This document shows positions 37,391 through 50,710 of a stretch of DNA of 64,000 nucleotides, piece by piece; within the stretch, counting starts at the first letter, position 1, and every line of letters starts with the position of its first letter. This stretch comes from Perca fluviatilis. Its lineage: Eukaryota; Chordata; Actinopteri; Perciformes; Percidae. The position numbers and the translations under genes are program-made. The stretch spans positions 17,376,169-17,440,168 of the forward strand of contig NC_053126.1 in the NCBI RefSeq assembly GCF_010015445.1. Reading direction: 5' to 3'. The notes below the pieces were generated by a model. It did not search any database and had not been told where the DNA came from. It was given only the letters and a program-made list of their open reading frames with translations.

Positions 37391-38397
37391 TTAAAAAGTT
37401 TAAGACTGTATATTTTCTCTGTGCACTGGTAGCTCTCATTGGGTGACATAGATTTTCTGATTCGGTGGAAAGGCACTAGCTGACTGCAAAAGAGTTGTCC
37501 TTTAGTAAGACTGCAACACTCACATAATCAAATGACTTTGTGTCACCCCTGGTTTGCATGCCAAACCGGCTGCACACATTTAGAATAGACAAATTTGGTC
37601 AAGCAACAGATACATCTAATTATGTTCTGAATTCCTAACACTGAACTTAAAATATAACAGTGTGCTGTTCTGAGATGTAGGGATTGAAAATTATTTGAGA
37701 CCCAGTTCTTAGTGTGACGCTGGCTCTCCTGGTGTGTTGGAGGTGTGTGATGAATGAGATTCTCTAATACAGGGAGACAGTGGCATGTGATTTTAAATTC
37801 TCATATTGCAGCAACAAAGTGTACGAGTTAAGGTCTAGTGAATATTCTCATCAGTAATTATAGTCTGCACCCATGTATAATAAATTCAGTGTATAATACG
37901 CCTAAGCAGCATACCCGTTCTCAGCATAATGTTTTCTGCATGTGCTCTCTTGCATTTAGAAATATGTAGAGGAGAACTACGCCCCCCATGACTCATTGTT
38001 TTAATTTAAAATGCAGTGTTGTTTATTATCCATCTTGATTAATGAAATGCTTTTATATTTATCAGAATAAACTTCTTTTTCTGTTTTTTTGCAAATTACT
38101 TTATGCATTGCTCCACAGAAAACCAGCAGGGTGCAGACATGAGCTTTCTGTAAAATGTTATCACTATTACAATAATCTTTCTGAGATTGAGTTTTATAGT
38201 GAACTTTATACAGTATGAAACAATTCACAATGTTATAAGATCTCGCATATCTCAGCACTGTGATTCCTATCTCTGTAAGCAGTCACATGAATGAGGAGAT
38301 GCAACTATTTCAGATGAAGAAATCTGACATTTACAGCCCTACTTGTTAACGGATAGAGGAAAAAGTGGGTGTACACACTAGTTGTGCTGTGTGGCTC
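37391..38397. other. Intergenic, upstream of hs3st4
   Basis: Ordinary AT-rich sequence with no repeats or coding domains. It could contain distal promoter elements, which cannot be recognised by eye. Confidence 0.4.
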
Positions 38398-38945
38398 TAC
38401 GGTGCTTTAGTTCAGATGAGCTCACTCAGCCGATGCGCACATCGTAGGATTCTACCAATCTGAGAAGACGCAAGGACGGTGAGCAGCAGCCTGATAGTCA
38501 GTGGAAAGAGTGGATGCTTTTGTGCAAAGGCTGCGGACTTTCTGCTACACAAAGTAAGAGAACAGAAAAAGCATTCGTCTCTTCTTGGAAAGATACAATG
38601 GATTTTAGGTTGCCTGGATGGATGTGAACCACTCTTGTATCGCAGACTAGACTGGACTTCGGACTAAGCAGCTGAGGAGAAGAAGCCCACTTAAACATTC
38701 AGCTGTTCATTTTCTTTTTTTCTTTCCCCCCTTCTATACAATGTCAGGATTCCGTCCTGTCCAGTTCAAGCCAGGCTGCTCATTTGGAAGGACGCCAGAC
38801 CTCCAGCCTCTCAAATCTGCAAGTTCAGTCCAATAAATTGTGACATTGTCTTTCAGCCTTGGATTTATAAAACCAATACTCTAGAATAGCGACGCGATAT
38901 TCTTCCGGAATTTTAACGACCCATTTCCCCGCTATCCTTATAAAT

Positions 38946-39011
38946 ATGCGATTTGGTTGGATTAGGTTGGTTTGGTCCAGCTTCACGCTTTTTTGGCTGG
39001 AGAAGCGCTGA
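38946..39011 (+). CDS. Upstream ORF 1 in hs3st4 leader (21 codons)
   Basis: The ATG at 38946 is in frame with the hs3st4 start but meets TGA at 39009-39011 after 21 codons. It may damp translation of the main ORF if the transcript starts upstream of it. No function of the peptide itself is suggested. Confidence 0.3.
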   Translation: MRFGWIRLVWSSFTLFWLEKR

Positions 39012-39017
39012 TAGTGA

Positions 39018-39701
<684 letters not shown>

Positions 39702-40831
39702 TGAGTTACCATTTCAGTCTTATCTAGCGCCAGTGTTTTGTTTATACCCGATTTATTACAAATTAATGCATACTTAAAGCTGGTGTTTACCATTTTCCAA
39801 AGAATGCCTGTGCGTTTATATATTTCTAAATGCTTTTTTAATGATTTGCACATAGACACAGGTCTGCATTTTCTTAGAGGTAAGGAAATCAATTTGATAG
39901 GTAGGCTAATCAATCACAGTGTTCGTCAAACTTAACATTGTTGCGTGGTGATGCAAACTTTTTACTCTCTGTACTTTCAGCCGCTTTACATTATTGTGAG
40001 CTAATTTTTGGTTCTGATGAAAAATAAACTCAACTCTTTTTTTGTTCACTGTGAACTGGAGTATGTATGATGGCTTAACTCAGTCCAGGAAGGAACTATT
40101 TGCAAGTTAATTTGTATTTAGCATATAGTGACATGCATGATGGCTGTTTTGGAAAGTGGCTAGTAATTCACATATCATTTGTAAAAATGAGTCCTTTAAG
40201 GCACTGCCACAGTAACTGAAGTGAGTTCTATACTCTTGTGTGAGTCTGGGAGTATACATGTGCATATGAACCCAGTAGTACAGTTTTTACCTTGTTCATG
40301 AATCATAAGGTGTATTATTATATACCAAACTGAATATGCTGAACAGGTCTGTCCATCACATATCAAGTTAGCTGAAGTTTAGAGTGTTGCACAATATTGT
40401 CACACATGTAGTGACACAAATACACACACAGGAGTGTCAATATATTGTTTTATGGTTTGTTTTAAGCTTTTTTTTAAATGTCTGATTCTAAGTTGTTTAG
40501 TCTCTAAACCAAAATCACATTTTGTTTTAAATGGTACATGAGTATTTTGAACCGAGCCATTGTGTGCTTCAGGTTGGTTCCTGTGTCCACTGGTAAAAGT
40601 AAAATACACAACACAAATCGCAGAGAATAATCTTATGATGTCATTAATATAAAATGTCATATCCACATTAAATAATGTATATAATGTTGGTCCTTTCTAG
40701 ATGCCATTTATCTGAGAAATTGTCTTATGTTTTAGTTAATTATTCCTCGGTTTTAGTTTCCCTTACACTCTCTTTCTATATATATATTTTTTTATATACA
40801 GTATATACACACACACAGTAGATTTTGTAAT

Positions 40832-40872
40832 ATGCATATCACATATATCACATATCACATATCACTGCATAT

Positions 40873-40920
<48 letters not shown>
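40832..40920. repeat. ATCACAT short tandem repeats followed by (AT)n
   Basis: CATATCACATAT variants repeat about five times and lead into a pure AT tract from about 40875 to 40920. Confidence 0.9.
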
Positions 40921-40922
<2 letters not shown>

Positions 40923-43749
40923 TCAGCCAGTATTCTCTCTTTCTCATCTGAACAGAACATTTCACCCATCAATTTTTAGGCTAAATTGCATATAATCTAA
41001 CATGTTATAAGTGCTGTATTTTCTGAAAGACCTTTTAACTTTGCTGTGCAGCGGGTTCTCAAATAAGCGTGAATTTGTTTACACTACCATTTAGTGATAG
41101 TTGACATTCACTTTGACTCCAGGTTTATATGCCAGAGAAGAACTTGTTTATCATCGCTGTGTTTATGGGAGAGAAAAAAAATCAATTTGGGGGTTTATTC
41201 ATGGTCAGTTGGTCATGGCTCAGTTAGTCGTTCTCACATAATGATGTTTGACCAAGGGGAATTCAAGATTTTTTTAATGAAGTCAATGAGCTGATGAGAA
41301 TGACGCTGACTCAAAGTCCCCTCTGTTTCTCCGTGGGTTTGTTACGCTGGTGTTTGGGTTGCAGAGCATCTGCTTTCATCTTGCTGCATAGACATGGGAG
41401 CTCTCGGCTGTTCATTTAGCCTGTGTTATTGCAAGCTGTTTCATTACGCTCACGGTGAAAGGCTCATTAGACAGGAGGATGACATGCTTACATAAATAAT
41501 AATAAGTGTGCTCGTGTGTTTTAGGGCCCCTGGGCAAAACAAACCCCTAATGGAGCTTTCATTTTATATCTACCATTGTCCTGTGTAGACCGCTCACCTC
41601 AGAATGATACGTTAAGGAGAAAGAAACATACATGTTGTCAAATTTGATGGTGAAATGGTTAAAACTAATCACGGGTTGAGCCACTTTAACAGATACCAGA
41701 CACTGATATTAAAATCCATTCAGACCACGTTTGTTTGTTTGCTTCTAAATGATGCATTATACTGCATCTCTCTCCTCTGTGAGGCTCTGGCTAATGTAGA
41801 CTTAATGGAAGTGAAATTATGATCAGTTACAGATGTTTGCAACCATTTGACATTGGTGTAGTTGAATGAGACCAGCAATCTCATAAAATGTGATTCATAA
41901 ATTTGGGCCTGTCGCAGTAACACCTGCTCCACATTTTGATGGATATGATAGACTATGGGGAATGTAACCCAAAGGCAACTTGTAAGCGCATACATACTCA
42001 AATACATTGAGTCTGTTCTCAACACAGCGAATACAATGTCTCTGTGTTATTGCACTCAAAGCTTGTGTTGACTGATGATGTTTGTCCATTCACATATTCA
42101 GGTTTAGTGAACTTAAAAAAATAATTGAGATTGTGTGTCTGTGTTTGTGTTGTTGTTATTTCTTATTCATTTTCTGTTACTATCTTACTTTGTGTTATGC
42201 TCCGGAGGAAAGAAAGCAACACGAAGAAAAGTTCCATTGAATTTTGTGCTTTGAATTAAAGAACCTTGAAGCCATTGATTGAAAATATATAGCGTGGATT
42301 TATTCAGGCTTGCCTGGATCCTTTGCCGCTGAAGGCACTGTATGTAGTACAGTAGAGATAGTATGGGAAGTAGTGTTAGTGCACTTGAATAATACTCTAA
42401 AACAGACTGTATACATGTGTACATGCTACTTTTCAGCTGAATCTTGAAGATTTAGTTGCCACCCCTCTTCCAAGAGTAGTATAGTAAACACTTTTTGTTG
42501 TCACTTTTCTATAGGTTAGACAAAGACCCATCCAAAGATTTTGTGATTATCCTTGCAAATGTCTGAAGGGATCAAACAGTAGCAAAAAAGGAAATATGTG
42601 CTCTTTTATGTAGGTAGCAGCACACGCCCCCTCTAATTCCATAGCCGCTGTGTTGGGAGGTAAAAAAAAACGCCAGGCTCTCGCTGAAGTAAATACAGGC
42701 AGTTTATACGGCTTTATATAGAGTAATAATCTTAATAACTGCGCTTATATAAAGTACTGCACCTGAAACATTTTCTGGGAGTTTAGAATCTCTGTGTTGT
42801 TGTTATTTTATGAGACAATGCACAGTAAATTGCAGACTAAATCACAATTGTATCACTTTAAAAGAAATGAACATATATAATTTTACATGACTTAATTTGC
42901 ATTTGATTGTGCTTCAAAAATTGCACAAGTTTGTTTTTACAGTTTACAAACTGGCCCATTACTTACTCTGTCAGCAGCTGGGGGGATCTAGCAAAAGTAA
43001 CTCAAACTATTCAGCATAAAATGCAAAGTAGGTAATCCATAATATATATCAGAGTACACTTTTAAAGTTACCCCATTCCTGAAGAGAATGCGAAAAACAA
43101 TCCTTTCAGAACCTTTTTATTTTTTTGGAGAGTTTGCTTTGAAATTTAAATTTAGTCTATAAAGCATGATGATTTTAGCCTTCTGTGAAAACACAGACTT
43201 CCATGTCCATAAAAATGTCTGCACAAATATAAAACACGTCTAATATTCACATCAGGATTTTTTTTTTTTTTATTGTGGGTCTGGTATGAGCCTCCAGAGG
43301 TGATCCCAGATTGGTGATTGGTGCGGCTTTCCTGTTTTTAGCACTCTTGGACAGTTTCTCAGTGTGTTTTGGGCTTACTTGAACAATCAATTAGCAATGT
43401 AGTGCCATCGTCACCATACACAGAGGACTTTCATCAGCCAATTGGCGTTTATAATGTTGCCTCTATTTCTGAATATCGGCCACCACCGCAAAGATTTAAC
43501 TTATCTATTCTCCTGAGCATGACCCAACCTGGTGCAAATGCCCATCCTGGAATAGGAAAAGTTGCATGGTGATCAATACAACAAATGTTGCTCCAGCTCT
43601 TTGCCAGCATTTAAATATTTTAGTGGAAAGGTAATGTGTCTCATAAATTGTGTTAAAGAATGTCATTGATTATCGATCATACATGAACATTTATACCTGC
43701 TGTGGGTAAGCATTCTCACCAGGATTTCACAATAGTTAGTGACCACCCT

Positions 43750-44200
43750 AAAGCCTGGATTATACTCCCAAACGGACACGTACTGTACACGGACAGCTAT
43801 GGACACCACAGTCGCAATTAGTTATGTGTCTAGAGTCCACTTGGAGGATGCATTCCACACATGCGCAGTAGTTCGCCATCTACAGGAAGATGTTTCCCGC
43901 GCATGCAAATCAAATCAAAATGGCTACATCCTTGCAAGAAGAAGAAGAGCTGCTTCATCTGTTGTACTAAGTACAATTACATAAAAAAGAAAAGCGTACA
44001 AAGCAAGAAAGTGGTGTGTGTTGCAGCTCAGTGACAACAGGATCAAAGACAGGGAGTTGAGCACGTTGCTGCAGGCAATGCGTGCAATGGACGAGGGCTT
44101 GTTAGTTAGATTGACTGCTTGGTATTTTTGGCATTTTTGAAAAATGACAAAAAATGTGTTTACATTAGTGCTAACAAATAGGGTTTGATTGCAGCAACTG
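43750..44200 (+). mobile_element. 5' fragment of a PIF/Harbinger-like element
   Basis: The sequence AAGCCTGGATTATACTCCCA at 43750 resembles the GCCTGGTTTATACTTC end of fish Harbinger elements. It is followed by a GC-richer leader and a broken ORF. No matching inverted end was found downstream, so the copy is truncated. Confidence 0.5.
43920..44130 (+). pseudogene. Harbinger-type transposase N-terminal remnant
   Basis: ATG at 43920 gives MATSLQEEEELLHLLY and a stop. In another frame the sequence continues with ARKWCVLQLSDNRIKDREL, then STLLQAMRAMDEGLLV. An acidic start followed by a basic RKWxV block about 30 residues later is how HARBI1-like transposases begin. At least one frameshift separates the two parts. 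Confidence 0.4.
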
Positions 44201-45003
44201 CCAGAGCAAGAAGCTATAAAGAACAAAAAATAATCACAAAAATGTTGAACTGCTGTTTGTAAACCTTTGCCATAATTATTTGAGACAGGTAGGAAAACAT
44301 GGCCAATAAAACTTTTTTGATTACATTACCAAATTGCAAAGTACATATTTTAAAGCACTTTAACATTTGATTTAACCGGCAGATTAACTGGAAGTATCAC
44401 TATACCACATTGTTAAAAATAACACCATTTTGAAAGTGTCAGATTTAGATTAATTCCAGTTGAAAAGTCTGTGAGACCAGATTAAATAATTCATCAGAGA
44501 GAATGAGGTTTCACCATCTATTGAGGCTCAATGGAATTCTGCTCTGCATTGATGGGTGAACTGGAGAGTCAGCAAAGTGGGAGCAGTTATATCAGTCTTT
44601 TCACAAGGAGCAAGAATGGCTTTCTTCACACTCAAAGAACCTGGTATGGAGCAATTGTGTAATAGTACGCAGTGTAATAATGGAATTATTGAAATAAAAA
44701 TGTAATTAAGTAATATTGAATGTTGAAGTATGAATGTGTTGTCAAACATCTCAGTGATACATGAGCAAAAGCTAAGATTCAAAAGTGCATTTCACACTCT
44801 ATGTGTTAGTACTCTTACTTTAGGCTTTATCAATATCTATATCTGCCAGAGGTGCAAAAGTTGGACTGATACCTATGAAAAAAATCAATACAAGACTATT
44901 GACACAGAACCACAGATCCAAACCAAATTCTGCATGAAGTTCATCAAACATTTTTTTTAAATTTCAAGTAACTCTGTCTCTGTGTCCTTGTGCTTCTGGT
45001 GTT

Positions 45004-45110
<107 letters not shown>

Positions 45111-48100
45111 TGTGTGTGCTACAGTACGATCCCATGTGACACACAGTACCCACTATAAAACATCCACTTCCTCAAAACAATCCTACTGTACACGGAAGAA
45201 AGTCAAACTCGCTGAAATCTCTACTAAACAACTGTGTTGTGCAAAATGTGCAACAATAAGGTAAAATATACTAGTGGCATTTACTTTGTCACTAATTTAA
45301 AAGGTGTCAAAATATAGAATAATATGGTGCTGATGGAGAATTCTCTGATATGATCCTGTTGAATCAGCTTTGAATCACAATGAAATGAGTTGTCCATTTA
45401 ATCTGAACAAGCCTGTTTATAGTTTTACACTCACTTCATGTACCGCAATAATTGTCCAAAAGCTATAAATTATACTTCTCTCATAAAATTCTGCAGTATA
45501 AGACTTAACAGGACATAAAATGGATTTATAAACTGTTCTTCATCAAATAACTGTCACTAAGAGCATAACAGCAGCCAGAAGAAAGACAACACAGAATGTA
45601 TGAAGTAACATTTGTCCCTTTCTAGAACAGGAGTGTAGATCCTGCATATCAAACCACAAATAGCTTATCCTTCTGTCAACCTGCTGCTAACACACTGACT
45701 CTATAGATTAGATCCAGTGTTAAAAGATTTATTGCAAAGCTCACCTGTTTATGGGGTGAACACATCATTTATCAAAATCCTAGCCCCACAGTCAGGGCTG
45801 GCAGCACTAAATTAAGAGCATATTTTAGGGAGAAAAAGACGAAGGAGCGGCAGGTCATAAGCTAAACAACTTTAGTTTGAGGTAGTTTCATGACTTTCAT
45901 CGCACTGCACAAAGTCCTGAACCTGATTTACCAGCATTAATAAATAATATGATAGTCAGTTGAAATTTATATTTCTGGTCAACATGTGAGAAAATCACTG
46001 CACAGGTCTGCGTAACATTTCCTGTGTCTCCTTTGTCTTCTCTGCAAAGTATTTATACACAAGTTAAATAAGCTAACTGTGAACAAGAACTAACACTTTA
46101 TTGAGGTTTGCAAGCTCTAATATTTCTGTGTTATTAAAGTGACACTTTAACCCCTTATGCAATAAAAGCTGAGGGGATGGGCTTATAAATCTTTAGAGCA
46201 GTGTTCTTATCCTTTCAGGGCTGCGTCCCTGTGCTGAGAAATAAGTCAGCAGTAGCTTCCGGCTCTGTGGTGATTAGTCCCAGTAGATTATGTTTTTATT
46301 CCAGCATACTCAACTATTTTACTTCTGTTTCTGACTTTTTTTAATCATCTTTGTCTTTGTAAGATGTCTTTTTTTTTTTTTTTTTAATTAGCCTTGTCAC
46401 TTCCATGGACTTTTCTCATTGTGCGAGTTGTAATGTGCTCTCATCAATAGATCCTACACAGCTCAAGGTCATATGATAGAGTGCATTCCCTCCTCACCTC
46501 AGCAAAGAAACTGATCCTTTCATTGCCCTGTGAATAATGCACCTACTTTTTTTAATGTTACAGTCTATTCATGGATACATTGTCAGTGTATCATGTGTGA
46601 TTCAACTGCTGTGGGACTTTTCAGGAACAATTTGTACTGCAGGCTTTAGTGTACCTGCAACCTCCGGTCGTAAGAAAGGACCCGGTGATAGGAGGTGTGT
46701 AATGAAGACATGTACCCACTGCCGAGCCAGCAGCAGAAAGTCTAAATCCAGCGTTTATCCCTTGTTTAGCCCTTCTTTCCCTCTCTCAGCTGCTCCATGG
46801 GCAGCTTAGCCCCTGACTCTTGCCACCTGACTGGGAACCTGTGACTCCGCTCAGTGGGGAGATGGGGAAAAAGCAAGGTGGGCCAGATCCCCGAGTAGGC
46901 AGGATGCCATCCCGTCCAGCTTGGCCTGCGTGCTGCTGCAATGCCTCCCTGTCCTGCGCCTTCCCAACATGGCAGAATCTGCCTACGCCTGATAAGACGT
47001 CGCCAAGACTCACAAGGAAGCACCTCTGAGTGCTCTGATGCCAATGCTGCAGTTGTGGAATTAAACTTTTTAATTAGTAGCATACCCCAGCACTGTCAAG
47101 AGAGTGGACTGCTTTAGTACAGTCTTTCTCATTGGCTTCTCTCTTTCCATTTGATTAAACTCCCAAGTATCATGGAGCTTTGAGGTTCCAGTTACCACAA
47201 GAGCAATCATGTTTATTTCTTGTTTCTCTGTTTGGGGATCCCTTTAGATGCAGCATAGCAGAAGAAAATTACTCATAATATCCTACAGTCTGAAAGAGCA
47301 GCCTGTTTTACCTCACACACAGTAGGCCACCATATAAATCACAACCAAACACACCATACGAGTGGAATAATCGGCCTCTTGTTGTTTTAAGCCTATACAT
47401 TTATGTTATTACTGTCCACCCTGTTGAATCAACAATATGATGAAGTCATCTTCACATAGCAAATATGTGACTTCTTATTGTAAAGAGGCACTCCTCAGTG
47501 ATTATCAAACATGCAGCTGATTGTTAAGGGTAATGGTGGAGTACCAGCAGTGAGTGCCTTTTCAGTCTCGAAGGTAAAACTGCATATCCACTGATTTTAC
47601 TCTTGATTTAATTCTAGTTATAATGTTAATGGTCTTTTGTATATGAAAAAGTGTATATGATTGTATCGGGTTACGTGAATCATTATTGGTATGCACTGCA
47701 TGTATGGTGTATGTATTTGTGTGTTCATGTATTCAGTGAAAATCGGTTCAATATTGTTTATGTCCAGAGACACCCACTGAAAACCCTGAGACTTGGTATA
47801 ATACATATATATATAAAATGATGGTCATTTTAGAATATTTTATTTTAAATGTCAGTGCAATGCCATTAACCAATAGTCTGTCAAGAAGTATATTTACATG
47901 CACACACACGTCTATCCTGGTTTATTTAGAACATTATAACATAAGAAACCTGGTTATTAGTAATACCCCTATGTGGTTCAATATGATAAACATTAACCTG
48001 ACTTCTCAAGGTCTGTGCAGGAGTGTCTTTGACTGCTCAACATCCCAGACAGTCTCTGTCTTATGGCTGTCCACCACATTTAATGATCCAAAAATGATAC

Positions 48101-48134
48101 GCAATTTTATTTTTGACAGTGTGCTACACTTTAG

Positions 48135-48365
48135 GCCTGCATTAATGGAATAGGTCAACATTTAAGGAACTAAGCTTATTTGCTTTTCTGCCAAGAGTTA
48201 GATGATAATATCAGGTCTGTGAGGTCGTTATAAAGCTACAGCCAGCAGCTGGTTAGCTTAGCTTAGCACAAAGACTGGAAACAGAGGGAAACAGTTAGCC
48301 TGTCTGTGTCCAAGGGCTATATAAGGGGTGTCTTGTTTTAATCCATACAAAAACGAGTGAAAATC
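48135..48365 (+). repeat. SINE-like interspersed repeat
   Basis: It contains GCTACAGCCAGCAGCTGGTT, AGCTTAGCTTAGCACAAAGA and CTGGAAACAGAGGGAAACAG in the order familiar from a very common teleost repeat, ending near AATCCATACAAAAACG. No tRNA-like head can be seen, so the class is uncertain. Confidence 0.6.
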
Positions 48366-48770
48366 GTGAAAAAAAAAAAAGTGAAAATCACAACAACAAC
48401 TATTTCAGCACAGCTAATTAGTACAGCCCTATTACAACAAGACTATTCTCCAGGTTTCATATGTTCTGCAGCAAATATCCTAATACGGTGGATCAGCACA
48501 GAGCACAGTGCTGACTTACCTTTCAGGAGGTTTTTTCCTTTGAGTGGTTTTGTTTTGGCTGAATAGACACTCCTTTTTTCTTTCCATTCCAGGATTACAG
48601 ATTGGTCTGATCTTATTGTAGCGATCTGTATTGTAACATGGGAATTATGGAAGAAGTAATACCGCTCTGTCCTTTTTGCATATGGAGAGAAAAAAACCTC
48701 TTGAGAAGTTAATGGGTATAGCCAATTTCATCCTGCCTTTGGTCCTGTTCAGAATTCATGTGCAATCCTC

Positions 48771-48773
<3 letters not shown>

Positions 48774-48840
<67 letters not shown>

Positions 48841-48853
48841 ATACACACACACA
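48774..48853. repeat. Compound (TC)n(AC)n microsatellite
   Basis: About 16 TC units pass directly into about 13 AC units and then a degenerate AC tail. Confidence 0.95.
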
Positions 48854-50668
48854 TTCATCTCTTTCTCCTGCCCTGCTGTAGCTACACTCCAATGCTTTCA
48901 AGTGGAAGTCTATTTTACTTATGGTTAGAATTTAATTCACCGTCTTTTCCCCTTCCATTGCTATGAAGTGGCCGTGGGTTATGGTTCACCATCAAGCCTC
49001 ATATCCACTTTATTTTTGTGTCCATCAATGGAGCCGGATAGATTCAGAGCAGCCTTCTCCTCCATTGTCGCAGGGAATAGAAGGAGGACTTAGGCTTGTG
49101 TTTTTGCTCCATGACATGGACAGATTGTCTGAAAATGAAAGACATAGCTTCATCTGTTAAATTATTTATTTTGGACCCAAAATAAAGTATAAGCTAAAGT
49201 AATTTTATGCTCAGAGGGATTCAGCTCTCCCAAAAGAATATTTGCAAGCAACCGAATTGCTGTGATGTGCTTTCTAGTCTGGAGGAACAATGATTCTGTT
49301 CGGCAGAATTCTGGTTTACAGAAGTCTTTAAATCTCTGCAAATAAGACTACCTTGGGACAAATACGCATGTCAATCACACTTGTCAAGATTCCAATTTTC
49401 CTTCCACATCTCCTGGAGCACTTGCGCTGCTCCTGCTTCTTATTGGCTGCGAGGGATGTGGTCTCATGACACAAACTGATGCATTTGTTCAGTCAAAGAG
49501 AAAACCCTGACAGGAATGGTCATGGAGCCAAGATACAGAGACTGCTGGGAGTGTGTTTCAAATGTGTGTCCACGAGCTGATAGGTGCCTCTGTAGTGTGT
49601 TATGCTGAGAGATGATGGGGAATGGAAATGTTGGCTTTTCCCACTAGTATGAATAGGCAGCATTATCATATGACCATTATGCAGTCAACATATGCAGCAA
49701 TATATGCAGCATATGGCTTTTTTACATCAAGAAAGCCTTGGCAATTTTGAGAAAGCACAGAAATTAGCATCTAACGTTGGCCGCCAAACATAGATGCCAT
49801 TTCAGCCCATTTTTCAGGCAATTACCATTTATTTCAAGGATTTGATTAAATGAAAAGTTAGGAACATTAATAGAGGTGATCTTTGGGGCCAAATGCATCT
49901 TGTGCTCTTCGTCGCATCTACAGTTCAGCAACAACCTGACAGACTTAATTCAATTATGGCTGTGTGATGTGTTGAGACTCTGGAGGTGTGAGCTAATTCC
50001 TCTGTTTACACCCCTGAGTCACTGTCACAAACAAAGACAAACACATTCATTGGCTTCCAGGATCTTGTTTGCTGTGATTGTCCCATCGCCTTTGAAGCTT
50101 CTCATCGCTTTATGTTGTTTACTTATTCATGCTCTTTCTTCTCCTCAAATCACCATGGGGTATTCCGTTTGAATAATTTTAGCACAGTGTGAGACAATGT
50201 ATGAGCTAAGTATTAGATTTGTAAATTGCACTCAACACACTTTTTTACATACGGATGGATTGACAGACACATCGATCAGTAAAATCCTGATTCCATAACT
50301 CTGTGATGAAACACATTGCCAACATCTTCGCCACCAGGACTCTCAGAGCGTTGGGTATGTTGGAAGTCATTAACACAAGCTGTGGCATTTGCCAAACTCC
50401 CCTGAGACTTGGATTAAGACAATGAATTGCAAAAAGATGCTTTTAGGGATTATGCTAATTAATAATGGCTGTATGAGGAAGTGATTGTTTTTCTTGGACA
50501 AATTGGAATATTGGCATTACAGATTAAGGAGAGAGTTGATGTGTTCTGCCTTTCCGATAAGATTGTTACCTTCTCCCTTGACCATGAAGCCAACTCTTCC
50601 CTTGTGAGGCCTTTGATATGTGTGATGTCTCCTATACACATAATGCACCACACAAGTACACAATCAAA

Positions 50669-50710
50669 AATATATATATATATAATATATTTTTTTTTTT
50701 TATTATATAT
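50669..50710. repeat. AT-rich simple repeat
   Basis: A TA run followed by T-rich sequence. Confidence 0.7.

Noticed and set aside
36665..37476. ORFs made of Phe, Lys, Pro and Gly runs
   Set aside because: They arise from the homopolymer block, which is probably artefactual.
46530..47083. GC-richer stretch with overlapping ORFs on both strands as a possible gene
   Set aside because: No domain, no consistent splice sites, and open frames on both strands are expected in GC-richer DNA.
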